Below, in pieces: positions 45,702 to 56,089 of a stretch of DNA of 64,000 nucleotides. A program made the position numbers and the translations under genes. Source of the DNA: Mytilinidion resinicola (lineage: Eukaryota; Ascomycota; Dothideomycetes; Mytilinidiales; Mytilinidiaceae); assembly GCF_010093595.1 (NCBI RefSeq), contig NW_022985450.1, positions 691,188 through 755,187 of the forward strand, written 5' to 3'. Under the pieces are notes generated by a model. That model searched no databases. It saw only the letters and a program-made list of their open reading frames with translations, and was not told the DNA's origin. Each line of letters opens with the position of its first letter. The stretch's first letter is position 1.

Positions 45702-46450
45702 ATTACTAAGAAGAATGGTAAGTTCTCTCCACATTCCTCTCCAATTAATGACACTACGCTTGATCAATTAATTTCTTCCGATATCTGACTTGACTAAAGC
45801 TTGAACGGGTGCAGGATCACTCGTTTCGCGATCTTGTACGTACTTAGAAAATGAGTCGGGCGCGCATCATGTTTGACTCTCTCCAAATCAAGACCCCCTC
45901 CCCTAAATTCATGATTCTTGCCCCCATCATCGTGCTTCAGAGCTCCAGCGCCTTTTATAAGTGAATGTGTACATCTGGATCATTGCACATCTCATGTGTT
46001 GGTATGGTGCGTACTAACCTCTGCTTCATCATTCTCCCATCCAGTCCCTTCAATTCTTACGTCCATCTTAGATCCCTCCATCCAAGGTAGTATATTCACT
46101 TCCATTCCTCCGCACTCACATTGTGTACTCACTACGCTTGATTGAACAGCTTCATCCTTTCATGGGAAAGTATGCGATTCTCGGGCATAGTAATTGCGTC
46201 CATCTAGGAGTCGTCGAGTGCAAATATTCTCCAGTATTCAATCTATCAAAGAAAGGGGATGTCCAACGCCTAGATCATGCCAAAAAAAAATCTTAGTGTC
46301 GGGGACCTGCGTCTAAACTTCTAGCCGACAAGAATTCATCCTCTATCCCCAGCGCGCCCACCTCACATGGAAAGAGATAATTGCCAAACGCCAATTTCAA
46401 AGCAAAACTTTGCTCCATTTACACCACAAAACGTTCGAAGCTACATCTCC
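45702..46450. other. intergenic region
   Basis: Between the acidic-protein gene and the first J-like relic. Nothing recognised. Confidence 0.35.
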
Positions 46451-47313
46451 TTAGTCATCCTGGTCATCCGTCTCGCCTCTCGCAAATCCCTTAGCCTCCG
46501 TATACCACGCCATAGCCAACACACGACACTTCCTCGCATCCGCGTTCGCTGTCGACGCAAAGCTCTTCGCCTGATTCTGTTGCTCAAGCGCCGTCTTAAT
46601 CGTCTGCTCGCACTTCTCAACCCACAGCTTCGAGGCCGTTGGCCTAACTAACCGACATCGTATGCTCCTTGGCCTCGCCGAGCAGCTCAATCGCCTGTTC
46701 GAAGCTATTGTGGGCCAAGAGGAAGTTTGCGAATGCCTCGGTTGAGAGTATCGAAGCCTTGGGGCATGCTTCTGAAATCTCAGTAGCGCGGGCGGCTGGA
46801 GTTGAGGATTGATGAACGTCTGGGTGTCTGGGGTAGTCGGCGGGGATGCAGTCGTTCGCATCGTTGGAGCTTTGAGCTCCAAGTTGGAGTTCCCTCTGGG
46901 CCTTGGCATAAACGATATTTGCCTAGACCCAGATCTTACGGGCTTCTTTGGGGATCGGCCGTCTAGCCAATCTCAAGGCCTTCCTCGGTGAGCCCATCCG
47001 GACCGGTCAAGCGAAGAGTGGGAACTGAACGGGTCAAGATGGATCCTTCCTTGACAGCGAAGCCCGTGTCACATCGAGCTCTAGCTTTGGCAATAGGTAC
47101 TCCAAGAGAAGACGAATCCAATTTGTCCACCTTCCGCATCTTGCGATCAAGCTCGGCGCGTGTCGTGGTGTTGCTGATGATTTTGCACGCCTCTTGGACC
47201 CACTTGAATTTCTCGTAGGCTGTTTTGCCGATTAAAGAAGGGAGCGGCTGTGGGAGCTGTTGCGCTGGTGGTGGTGGTGAAGAGCCGAACAAGTGGATGA
47301 ATACAGAGCGCAT
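46451..47313 (-). pseudogene. J-domain-like family member A, inactivated
   Basis: From 47313 the frame reads MRSVFIHLFGSS, then directly EKFKWVQEACKIISN and TRAELDRK, the last two helices of a J domain; the HPD-bearing part is deleted. It then frame-shifts, because TGPDGLTEEG is followed by a stop. The KEARKIWV/ANIVYAKAQ segment has an internal TAG. After DYPRHPDVH, RATEISEA and a second TAG, the tail ends RVLAMAWYTEAKGF in another frame. Homology to members B, C and D is clear in the tail, but there are at least two stops and two shifts. Confidence 0.8.
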
Positions 47314-47696
47314 GAGCTTTGGAAATTTATGTAGACTGACTGCGAGGCATGTATGTGAATTGCGATGAGAGAAAGTTACTTTCTGACGTGTGAATCCGAA
47401 GAAAATAAGGAGGGAGGCAGGAAGTATTAAAAAACAAGATGTGCCTTTAAGTGAATTTCTAGTTGATTGATTGATTACCAAAATATCTAGTAACCAGTAG
47501 GAGGCACTCTATGAAGGTCATCCTGAAGAGCCAGGGAAGTCAATACGCGTAAGATCATCCCAGAACGCCCGCGAAACCTGTATGTGTAAAGTCATTTCAA
47601 AACCCCAGCGAAACCATTCTATGTGAGTGCGGACCGAAGCCCCATACGCGAGGAAATCAAAGACGGTACTCAAGGCAATGTAATCGAAAGCCTTAC
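47314..47696. promoter_or_regulatory. spacer of the J-like array with shared palindrome
   Basis: Contains the array motif TGATTACCAAAATATCTAGT (47472-47491) upstream of member A. Similar motifs lie upstream of the other members. The spacer also carries AAGATCATCCCAGAAC-type words that recur in weaker form downstream of 48870. Confidence 0.5.
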
Positions 47697-48575
47697 TTAG
47701 CCGAGACGAAAGACATCGAAAACTGGGTCCAATCCCCGGCTACCTTCCTGATCGCCCTTCTCGAGAATATGGGCCTCGGTAAACCACGCCATTGCAAAAA
47801 AGTGGAACTTCCTCGATTCATTGTTTGATGTTTCGACGTAGTTCTTGGCCTCGGTATGGTGATTGTTGAGAGCAATGATCATCTCCTTGTACTCGCCGAG
47901 TTGGGTAGCCAAAATTGGCACTGAGAGCATAGCCTCCTTCGCGTCTTCCGAAAGCTTCAATGCTTCTTCAAACCCGGACTTCGCCAGACGGAATTCGATG
48001 CAAGCCTCTGTGGATAGCTTTGAAGCCTTGTGGTAGGCCTCGGAGATTTCCTTAGCACGGTCGGCAGTGGGCTTGACGGAGTGAATGTCTGGATGGCCCG
48101 GGTGGTCCGTTGGGACGAGATCGTTGGCCTCCTTCAGGCGCTCGACGCCGATGCTAAGCTTGCTCCGGGCTTTGTCGTAGACTTTCTTAGCTGTTTCCCA
48201 GGTTTCAGGGGCTCCGCCCTGGTCAGCTGATGGATGAGAGGCGGGTCCAGCGTTGTAGCTCGAAGTGGCATTGGAAGCGGACCGCGTATTGTAAGCAGGT
48301 CCATTTTGCAAAGCAGGTCGAACATCGGAAGCCTTGGGATCAGATTCCATGTTCTCAGCACGTCGGATACGACGATCGAGTTCGGCGCGCGTGGAGTCAT
48401 TAGAAAGAATCTTCCAAGCATCTTGCACCCGCTTGAACTTTTCGTGCGCCGCCGCGCAGAGGTCGGGATTCCGCGTGTTCGTGTAGAACTCCATGCAGAG
48501 TCCATGGTGAGCCTTCTTCATCGTGTCGTAGTCCGCATGCTGGGGAACGCCGAGAACGGTGTATGGGTCAGACAT
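47697..48575 (-). CDS. J-domain-like family member B (HPD lost)
   Basis: A single intact 292-residue frame starts MSDPYTVLGVPQHADYDTMK. Residues 1-70 align with a J domain (YTVLGV, helix 2 KKAHHGLCMEF, helices 3-4 HEKFKRVQDAWKILSN and RAELDRR). At the position of the essential HPD loop it reads YTN, so it should not activate Hsp70. Residues about 110-285 are the helical tail shared by the array, with VPTDHPGHPDIH, DRAKEISEAYHKASKLSTEA, GFEEAL and MAWFTEAHIL. A TATA-like element lies about 150 bp upstream at 48726-48732. Likely cytosolic or nuclear; the function is unknown. This is the best-preserved member of the A-B-C subgroup. Confidence 0.8.
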   Translation of the reverse strand: MSDPYTVLGVPQHADYDTMKKAHHGLCMEFYTNTRNPDLCAAAHEKFKRVQDAWKILSNDSTRAELDRRIRRAENMESDPKASDVRPALQNGPAYNTRSASNATSSYNAGPASHPSADQGGAPETWETAKKVYDKARSKLSIGVERLKEANDLVPTDHPGHPDIHSVKPTADRAKEISEAYHKASKLSTEACIEFRLAKSGFEEALKLSEDAKEAMLSVPILATQLGEYKEMIIALNNHHTEAKNYVETSNNESRKFHFFAMAWFTEAHILEKGDQEGSRGLDPVFDVFRLG

Positions 48576-49461
48576 AGTGACGGAAGGTGCGTTGGGAGAA
48601 GTGTTGGAGGAAGGACGAAGTTGAGTAGGGAACTCTGGTGATGGTAGGTGGTGGGTAGTGGTGGCTGTGTCAGGGGGAGTGGTTGGTTGATAGAAATGAA
48701 TATAGAAAACGGGAACATCGAAGGTTTATATAGAAGACATATTGCATATTCAGTGAATCTGTGAGAGAGAAAGTATAGTGTAAGGACAATGAGACAACGC
48801 GTGTGTCATAGTGAATTTCCAATTTCTTGACTGATTACCAGATTGTCCAGTAACAAGCCAGAGTTATTGCATGAAGCTCACCTCGGAACACCGGTCAGGC
48901 CAATTCGTGTAAGGTCAGCTTGAAAGGCCAGCAAATCTCTTCGCCAACGATGGAGGAAGTCATGTTGGGGGAAGTGTGGTGGTGGTTTTGGGTGTGGCGG
49001 TTCCGGCGTTGGAGGAAATGAGCGACGATGATGAGTCTAAAGAGTTTGAGCTACGAACGAAGGATTTATGTAAACCCCAGATTTGAGGCTTGCAAAGAGA
49101 ACTGCCAGGAAAGGAAGGAAATCTTTATATCATGAATACGAAGAATTGGAGCAAGGGGTAAGCATGAGAAGACAGTAAGTATTTTCAAATAAGTTATATA
49201 GATGTGAAACTGATTACCAGAGTTTCTGATAACTAGCAAAGTCAGTCTATGTAGTAGTATGGAAGAAAGTGATGTCCACCGCCCAGATCAAGTCCTTAGT
49301 CAACCGAGCCCATGGATCAGGACCTCTATCCAAACATCTACAAGCCAGAAGGGCCATGCTATATGAGTTTTCGGCCGACCACCCAGCTTAGGTGAAGGAG
49401 ACGGCGCCTCTATGCCGCTATCGTGAGTAAGAGCGTGACTCAAAGAGAAGGATGATCGAGC
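48576..49461. promoter_or_regulatory. array spacer holding two copies of the shared motif
   Basis: TGATTACCAGATTGTCCAGT (48832-48851) and TGATTACCAGAGTTTCTGAT (49211-49230) are both in this spacer. Segment 48960-49240 resembles the leader of member C (TTTGAGGCTTGCAAA near 49083 and 50188). It may be the remains of a further, mostly lost family member. Confidence 0.55.
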
Positions 49462-50147
49462 CTATAGCTTCTGGTCATCCTGGTCGGTATTCTCACTCTT
49501 CGCAAGAACTTGTGCCTCAGCATACCACGCCATGGCCAGCACGTGGAACTTCCTAGCTTCTGCGCTCGCTGGCAACACGCATATCTTGGCCTGAGTGTGC
49601 AGGTTCGTTGCTGATATGATTGTGCGCTTGCACTTTTCAGCATGGATCATTGGAATGTGCTCCGTAGCCTCACGAAAAAGCTTATTTGCCTGTTCGAAGC
49701 CTTTCAGGGCATTGCGGAAATGTGCGGATGCGTCGGTCGACACTGTTGAAGCCTTCTTGTGAAGTTCTGCGATTTCCATGGCGCGTGCGACCGTGGGATT
49801 CGAAGAGTGATGACCTGGGTGCCCGGCAAAGTCGGTCGGGATGTACTCCTTCACATCGGTGAAGTGCTGGTCCCAAGTTTGAGGTCCTCCTGAGCCTTAG
49901 CGTAGATAACATTGGCTCGCTTCCAAACCTTAATAGCTTCGTTAGCGGTCATGCCAGGGGTTTTAGCCGTCTCGCGGGTCTCAGGGGCTTCATTTGTGAT
50001 CCCGTCGGGGCCGGTCACATAGATTCTGAGAATAGGCTGGTCAGGCATCCTGGAAGTGGAGATTTGGAAAGCGGAGGAAGAGAACTGTTGGAAAGGCAGA
50101 ACAGGGAACCGTGTTGGATGTGAAGAACCGAAGCTGCGGATGAACAT
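49462..50147 (-). pseudogene. J-domain-like family member C, frameshifted
   Basis: From 50147 it reads MFIRSFGSS (as in member A) then MPDQPILRIYVTGPDGIT, EAIKVWKRANVIYAKAQED and stops after TSTSPM at about 49851. The family tail resumes in the next frame with KEYIPTDFAGHPG, ARAMEIAELHKKAS, STDASAHFRNA, GFEQANKLF and ends VLAMAWYAEAQVLA. A single frameshift separates the halves. There is no J domain at all. A TATA-like element is at about 50171-50177. The Fot1-type transposon begins 187 bases upstream of this start, within the promoter region. Confidence 0.75.
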
Positions 50148-50333
50148 AGAGAGCGTGAAATTTGAAAGATGTATATAGACCGACTTTGAGGCTTGCAAAA
50201 GAAATTGTGGGAAGAGAAAGTGACTTTCCGACATTGTGAAGGTACATAGTTCTCCAGATGCACTCATGTTGCGGCACAAAGAGTACAAATGAATCGTACC
50301 AGTGTATTATGAATTCTCTGTTCTCTTCAACTA

Positions 50334-50400
50334 ACGTATTCCACCACCGAGCCGGCCAAACCACCGAGCCGGCCACTTTTCCTTGGCACAACCAACACCA
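50334..50400 (+). repeat. left terminal inverted repeat of the Fot1-like element
   Basis: A 67-bp perfect match to the reverse complement of 52116-52182. It contains two direct copies of CCACCGAGCCGGCCA, a likely transposase-binding repeat. Confidence 0.9.
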
Positions 50401-52115
50401 TGTGCGCGCAGTCAATTTATTCGCAACCAGCTATAGAACTTGTGTACGACACACTTAGATCAGATTCAGAAGAAGCTTCTTGATCCTTTTTGCACGTACG
50501 CGCATTGTGCCCAGCCTCTCCACAGTTTCCACAGCGCCGTTGAGCTGGTAGAGCCCTATTTGCACCATCTCTACTACCCACCTTTTTCCGTGGATTAGAT
50601 GCTCCAGACACTTTAGCAGCTACGTACAACGCTGCTGTACCATACTCCATTGTACCGCCAGTCTGGATTCGCTTTCTTTTACGACCTTTATGCTTGGTTA
50701 TCTCTGCTAGTTGCTCTTCAAGCTCTTTAACCCGGGCTTTGATAAGCACATTTTCGTGTAGCATCTCTTCGGCTCCTTTAATAAGCTTTGAGAAGCCTTT
50801 TTAGGCGGTTGTTGGTGACCGTACGAAGGAATTGCTTACTAGCCTTAACTGTAATCCAAATTCGTACGTATTGCTTAGGGTCTTTAATTGCCATGGTGTT
50901 TCTAGTAGGGGTGCTAGTAGTAGGGTCCGTAACCGTATATTAAGGCGATCAAGAACTACCTGCGCGTTGATAGGAACTAATCCAGAGGCCTCAAAGGCCT
51001 TCTTGCAGTTCTTGTACGTAAACACGTCGAAAAACGCGTCTTTAAAGGCTGGTAGGAAGCCTTCTTTATTAATATAGTAGACGCGTCGGCGTGCCAAGTC
51101 TTGTATGCGTTGAGAGTACTTCAGCTTTAATAGCGAGAAGCACACCACATCAAGTGGCTGAAGTATATGCAATAAATGCGCAGGCATACAGAGGGTAAGG
51201 ATTTGTTGTTCAACGCAATAATCCTTAAAATCTTGGTTGAGGTGGCTCTCATGGCCGTCCAAAATCAGCAACCTGTATAACCCCACCTGACGCGCCTTTG
51301 TATACGTGTCAAAGTGCTTTAACCACTTAAGACCAAGCTTGTTATTGGTCCAGCCGTTCTTAGAGACAGAGAGCTTCCAATTATACAGTATCTCTGCTTC
51401 CTTATACCATGCAGAGATATAAACGCGTCCTTTATAGATAATAAATAGTAGGGTTGCATATCCGGCAGCGCAGATGCTCTGGATAACCGTAACCCACTCT
51501 CGGTCGCCTGGTTAAATAAGATTAGGCCTTATACGTCTCTCTGAACCTGTAACAACCTTTATTGTGCCAATTATACCCATTTAAAAGCCAGTCTCGTCGA
51601 AGTTGTGGATGTCATCTGGGTGGACGCCATACTTGGCTATAGTCTCTTGCACGAGAGTAAACCACGTGTTGATAACCTCTGGGTCTTCCTGGAGTATCCT
51701 CTGGCGGTCCTTTGCCCGATTAAAAGCCATTTTAAGCTCCTTTGTACAAGATATAAACCGTTAAGTCCAGTTCTTGCCCACTGGTGTCCCACCACGCGCA
51801 GCCAGTACTTTATCTGCTATATCTGCCACCTCACACAACCGGGGCGCAAATCCTCGCGAGTCTAGGTCAAGGATATATTGTATAATCGTGTGCTCTTCGG
51901 TCGCAGTGAGCTTTAGGCAGTTTGGTCGTGATTAAGGTTGAAACGTGATTCCGTGGAGCCGATTAGAGAGCCGCTGATGTCGTACGTTAAAGGCTGCTGC
52001 AGCGCGTTGTATGGTCCTAAATTGACCAGAGGTAAAGGCTTAAAGCGCGAGATCAATACTGCCTTCTTGCTAAGATAGATAATCGCTGCGTTGTTGATGC
52101 ATTGCTGTGTGAATG

Positions 52116-52182
52116 TGGTGTTGGTTGTGCCAAGGAAAAGTGGCCGGCTCGGTGGTTTGGCCGGCTCGGTGGTGGAATACGT
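52116..52182 (-). repeat. right terminal inverted repeat of the Fot1-like element
   Basis: Exact reverse complement of 50334-50400, followed by TA at 52183-52184, the presumed duplicated target. Confidence 0.9.
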
Positions 52183-52780
52183 TATATCTTTTAGTGTGCG
52201 ACCTGGTGGGGCCGGCCCATAGTAATTTACGGCTAAGGGCTTTTCTCAGGGAACGATGGCCAATATATGCAGAGAAAGAAAGCTTACACCATCTGAAAAG
52301 GGCTCGGCTGATATTCTCATACATACATTTGTCGTTAACATGGTTTGTCTAAAATGTTTCAAGTTTGCCGCTAGTAGACCCCAAGTTAGGTATGAAAGAA
52401 CAAACATGTGTTCACCTTGACGTTAAAGTATAGTGTGTGATTTTCGAAACACCTAGTGACTAGGGAGGCCATTCTTTGTAGAGATGCAAACGGGGTGATA
52501 ACGAGAATTCGTGCTCGACCCAACCCCAACGTCGATATCATGTGAAGCTATTTCATGTAAGAGTGTTCTTGAGCGTCGAAGACATAAGAAAAGATATAGC
52601 CAGAGCCGAGATCATGTCAACCCGTTCTATTCTTGACTAATGCCGAATTTGCTATAGAGAATGGGAATGGTGTAGTAGCCTTGTGACAAGAGTAGAAATG
52701 TGCCTTCGGGTTTAATATGAAGCGCTGCGCCCACCAAGGCTGATCACCCTCTTCTAGCTTTTCTCTTAGAGCCTGAGCAC
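52183..52780. other. spacer separated from member C by the transposon
   Basis: Contains ACCTAGTGACTAGGGAGGCC near 52450, a derivative of the array motif. If the transposon is removed, this word lies about 450 bp upstream of member C's start, as in the other members. Confidence 0.45.
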
Positions 52781-53752
52781 TCAATCCACCCAGTCCACAT
52801 TGATATCGATATCTTCACCATCCACACTCTCCTTTCCGCTTCTGACGAGTTCCTCTCCCATCGCTGCCTGGAGCTTCTCTGTGAACTTCATCTCGCCTGG
52901 CACTTCGTAGTCCAAGTCGCGACCGCAGAAGATCATGGCCATGAAACCCTTTTTAGCCTCCTTAGCGATTGCCGAATCCGCGTTGTGGCTGAGATCCTGA
53001 AGGCGCCGTCTCCAGAACAGCCATCGGTTCATGCTGAAGCCCTGCTCTTCGACGCCGGCTCGTCGCGCTAGTGCTCCAGGCGCCAGCAAGTGAGGTTTGG
53101 AATGTGTCCCGTAGGACTGGTCGGTGGCCGAGAAGGCGAGAAGCGTGTGGCGGCAATTCTCGATCCAGACAACAGCCGCGGGGAGTAGAGCGAAAGCCTT
53201 TGCTTCGTCGTCCGTCTCGAGGGCTTCGCGCAGATACCATAGTGCTGTCACGGCGATTTCATCTCGGTAGATGCCGACCGTCAGGACCTTAGCTGAAAAC
53301 TCAGCAAGGTTGCACTGTTTCGAGGCAGTGCCAGCCGTCAGCAGCTGATTCCATAGTGCTTGCAAGCTGTCGGCAAAGCCATATTTCTCCCAGGAGGTTG
53401 TGACAGTCTTCGTGGAATGGAGGCTCCGGTGAAGCGAATCGAACTCTTTCGTCCATAGCAGCAACGAAATGAGCTTGTCTTGAATGGCGTCGTCCTTTTC
53501 GAGCGCCTTGGCTGCCTCACGGAACATATGCCAAAGGACATCAAGCCCTTGCTGCACAGCCTCGGAATCAGCTGGCGGTCGACGCGAGGCATCTTTAATG
53601 AAGTGAAAGCTGAAGCTTTGGATGGAGATCAACAAGCCTAACTTATCCTCTTCACTAGAGGCTTCTATAACGTCGACATCGAATGCCTCTCGGACTTCAT
53701 GCCTGAAGCGTGCGTCATGGTCAGATTGCGACGGCGTCTCTGATGATGCCAT
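52781..53752 (-). CDS. helical cytosolic protein of unknown function (DUF3632-like)
   Basis: A single 323-residue frame starts MASSETPSQSDHDARF. It is almost entirely alpha-helical by composition, with WHMFREAAKALEKDD, LISLLLWTKEFDSLH, WEKYGFADSLQALWNQLL and MNRWLFWRRRLQDLS as recognisable blocks. It has an acidic C-terminus and no signal peptide or membrane segment. The pattern resembles the fungal family DUF3632, members of which are common in Pezizomycotina and lack known function; I am not certain of the match. It sits within the J-like array but is not a family member, so it was either inserted or was there before the duplications. Confidence 0.7.
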   Translation of the reverse strand: MASSETPSQSDHDARFRHEVREAFDVDVIEASSEEDKLGLLISIQSFSFHFIKDASRRPPADSEAVQQGLDVLWHMFREAAKALEKDDAIQDKLISLLLWTKEFDSLHRSLHSTKTVTTSWEKYGFADSLQALWNQLLTAGTASKQCNLAEFSAKVLTVGIYRDEIAVTALWYLREALETDDEAKAFALLPAAVVWIENCRHTLLAFSATDQSYGTHSKPHLLAPGALARRAGVEEQGFSMNRWLFWRRRLQDLSHNADSAIAKEAKKGFMAMIFCGRDLDYEVPGEMKFTEKLQAAMGEELVRSGKESVDGEDIDINVDWVD

Positions 53753-54706
53753 TGCAAATACAAAGGATTGTCGATCAGGAAGACACTACAAGAGGATAGC
53801 CTGCAGTGATGTCGAAAATGTCTTTTGGAGGGCAGATTAGGTAGTTCCGAGAACAGATAGTAGACACTTGGATAACCGCCGCATTTAGGCAACCTTTCTA
53901 GGCGGCACTAAAAGACCGCGGGAGTCCCATGCTATAGCCAACCCTGTCCATGCTTGCTGGTATTCAATTTAAAACCTTGATCGAGTCTGATGTCGGCCTT
54001 GCCACCGAGTAAACGAGTGGTGTCAGCCTTGTCACCGAGTAAACGAGTGGTGTCAGCCTCGTCGCGGGGCGAACGGGTGATATCAGCCTAGCTACCGAGT
54101 AAACGAGTGGTTTCCTGTCAGCCTTGCCGCCTAGTCAAACAGGGATGTGGATCAAACTCTGGCCCATGTTATTGTACAATGATATCAGATACTGGGGCTG
54201 CGGGAAAGGGATGTAGATAACTGGTAACAACGATGATAAGGGGAGATTATTAGTCCTAGAAAATAGGTGATCTAGACATCCGCCGTTACATAACCCCACT
54301 TCTAGCCAAGGTGTACTGCCTCTAAGGGTAGGATAGTAAACTAAATCTGACAGCTAACATGGCGGTACCGGTGCCTGAGCCTCATCATTGGTCATAACCT
54401 CGGGCGGCGAGTACATTTTGGTGGTCAGCGTATTAATTAGGCCAATACCCTCGGCACGAGTAAACTTCATGATGGAAATGTGCAGGTGAAGAGTTGAGTA
54501 ACTTAGATATTCTAAATTCTGTATTTTGAGTTTGTGCCTAGTTACTAGGGAGGTCAATTTTGGGAGAGTGATTCGAGGTATGCGAGTATACCGATGAGTC
54601 CGAACGCCGAGACTGTCTAAAAGCGTTGCTTAGAAACATGAACTGTTAGCGAAAGAGAGGAGGGCCGGGTTGCCCAATTTCCTACAGGCTACCGAGTTTT
54701 GGTCGC
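53753..54706. other. spacer with minisatellite and a degenerate array motif
   Basis: Carries the 30-bp minisatellite at 53993-54125 and GCCTAGTTACTAGGGAGGTC near 54535. No gene is recognised; the frame at 54354-54557 is too short and unsupported. Confidence 0.4.
53993..54125 (+). repeat. 30-bp minisatellite, about four to five units
   Basis: Unit TGCCACCGAGTAAACGAGTG plus GTGTCAGCCT: units 54001-54030 and 54031-54060 are near-identical, 54061-54090 is diverged and 54091-54125 is similar but has a small insertion. It may vary between strains. Confidence 0.8.
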
Positions 54707-55567
54707 TTATTGGTAAGATGCCTTCGCTGGAAGAGAAAGACCTTCATCGTTGCCAAATTTCTCCTTCATTTTGAGCCTAGAAGCTTCGGAAAGCCACTCC
54801 ATCGCAAGCCGATGAGACTGCTTGGAGTCCTCGAACATCTTCCAAGACTGCTTCCTCGCTTCCAAATCTCGCTTCTTCGATATCCTTTCCAGTTTTTCGC
54901 ACTCTTGGTGCATCGTAGTCGGCAGTGGTGGATTTGTATCCGACATGAGCTCGTCCGCCTTCTCGAACCACATGGCTGCATCTTTGAAACCATTTGCTGC
55001 TGCCTGCAAGTGTCGAAACGCCTCGGTTATGAGTTTCGACGCTTCCTGATAGGCCTCGTATATTTCCTGGGCGCGAGCAGCTGTCAAGGAGGCGTCTTGT
55101 CGATGGATGTCTGGATAGTCTTTGAAGTCGGTAGGGTAAAGACCCATCGCGTTCTCATGCTCAAACCAGCCCTCGACATTATTAGTCCATGCGTCATCAT
55201 AGATACTCTTTGCCCAATCAAATGCCCGGGTAGCCTGCTGAGCGAAGGGGTTCGGTCGGTCAGGTCTCGGAGTCCGAGGAGTGGGCTTAGAGGTATTGAA
55301 AGATGAAGGTGCCGCAGAGCCAGGGGGCCTATTAAACTGCCGTCCAAGACGCCGGTCCAAATCGGCACGCTTGGGTACATCGCTCAGGGTCTCGTAAGCG
55401 TTTTGGATCTCCTTGAACTTCTCCTGTCCGACTTCCCGTTGAGCGGGATCTGAGATTCTATCCGGATGGTATTGTAAGCATAGCTCGCGGTAGGCCTTCT
55501 TGATTCTTTTTATATCTGCGTCAGTCGGTACGTTGAGGGTGGCGTAGGGAGACATGTTGAAGTCCAT
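54707..55567 (-). CDS. J-domain family member D (HPD intact)
   Basis: A 286-residue frame starts MDFNMSPYATLNVPTDADIKR; the internal Met5 is an alternative start. Residues 5-75 are a complete J domain: YATLNV, helix 2 AYRELCLQY, HPD at about 34-36 in YHPDRIS, and helices 3-4 EKFKEIQNAYETLSD and RADLDRRLG. So it can in principle stimulate Hsp70. A Pro/Ser/Thr linker follows, then the family tail with LYPTDFKDYPDIH, RAQEIYEAYQEASKLITEA, GFKDAAMWFEKA and LAMEWLSEASRL. TATA-like CCTATATAGT sits about 34-43 bp upstream of the start. This is the only member whose J domain looks functional, so it is the probable founder. The role is unknown. Confidence 0.85.
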   Translation of the reverse strand: MDFNMSPYATLNVPTDADIKRIKKAYRELCLQYHPDRISDPAQREVGQEKFKEIQNAYETLSDVPKRADLDRRLGRQFNRPPGSAAPSSFNTSKPTPRTPRPDRPNPFAQQATRAFDWAKSIYDDAWTNNVEGWFEHENAMGLYPTDFKDYPDIHRQDASLTAARAQEIYEAYQEASKLITEAFRHLQAAANGFKDAAMWFEKADELMSDTNPPLPTTMHQECEKLERISKKRDLEARKQSWKMFEDSKQSHRLAMEWLSEASRLKMKEKFGNDEGLSLPAKASYQ

Positions 55568-56089
55568 GAAGAAGGAACTCGAGCCTGGGCAGCATTTAAG
55601 ACTATATAGGCCTTAATTTTGACTATGAGAGAAAGCAGTATTGTGAAAGTAGCATTGTGCGAGAACCTATCACTCACCAACATTGAATTCTTAGAATGTA
55701 CAAGTTTGGTGAATGTTCGTTCAGTGTTTACTTAGCATCCTCGACACTTGAGTTGCCAAGAGCCTAGCAATGAAATTCGAGAGGTAGAGGCAGGATGTGG
55801 CTGAAGAGCTGCTTCTTTGCAACGGTCTTGGACCCGTGTTTCAATTATTATCACGTTTTAAGAAGACTAAAAAAGGGAGTTGCATGGGGTTGGAGAACCA
55901 TGTGTCTTCATTGGGGTTATCTAGGGATATGACTGATTATCAGAGTTTCTGATAACCAGGGCTGCTACGTGATGGCAGTCAAGACTCGACAGTCTCAGCG
56001 GGAAGACAAGATAGTCACAGATGATCGCGGTCATGTGGTGATTATGATCAAAGGATGCAGAAGAGGTTCTTGGGCTGTTCATCACCTGG
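55568..56089. promoter_or_regulatory. upstream region of member D with array palindrome
   Basis: TGATTATCAGAGTTTCTGAT (55934-55953) contains the perfect inverted repeat TTATCAGA-GTT-TCTGATAA, the clearest copy of the array motif, about 370 bp upstream of the D start. Confidence 0.55.

Larger units (their letters stand above)
50334..52182 (-). mobile_element. Fot1/pogo-type Tc1-mariner transposon, 1849 bp, with perfect 67-bp TIRs
   Basis: The ends start ACGTATTCCACCACCGAGCC and are exact inverted copies for 67 bp (50334-50400 and 52116-52182). They are flanked by TA on both sides (50332-50333 and 52183-52184), the Tc1/mariner target duplication. Inside, on the minus strand, is a relic transposase. 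A helix-turn-helix-like N-terminal part contains SRGFAPRLCEVADIA. The catalytic core has HNFDETGF (first Asp), LLILDGHESHL (second) and LLHILQPLDV (third). A coiled coil and a zinc knuckle (CGNCGEAGHNARTC) end the protein near 50417. At least three in-frame TAA codons stand where Gln is expected, so the transposase is dead, although the intact TIRs suggest it was mobilised recently. Confidence 0.9.
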
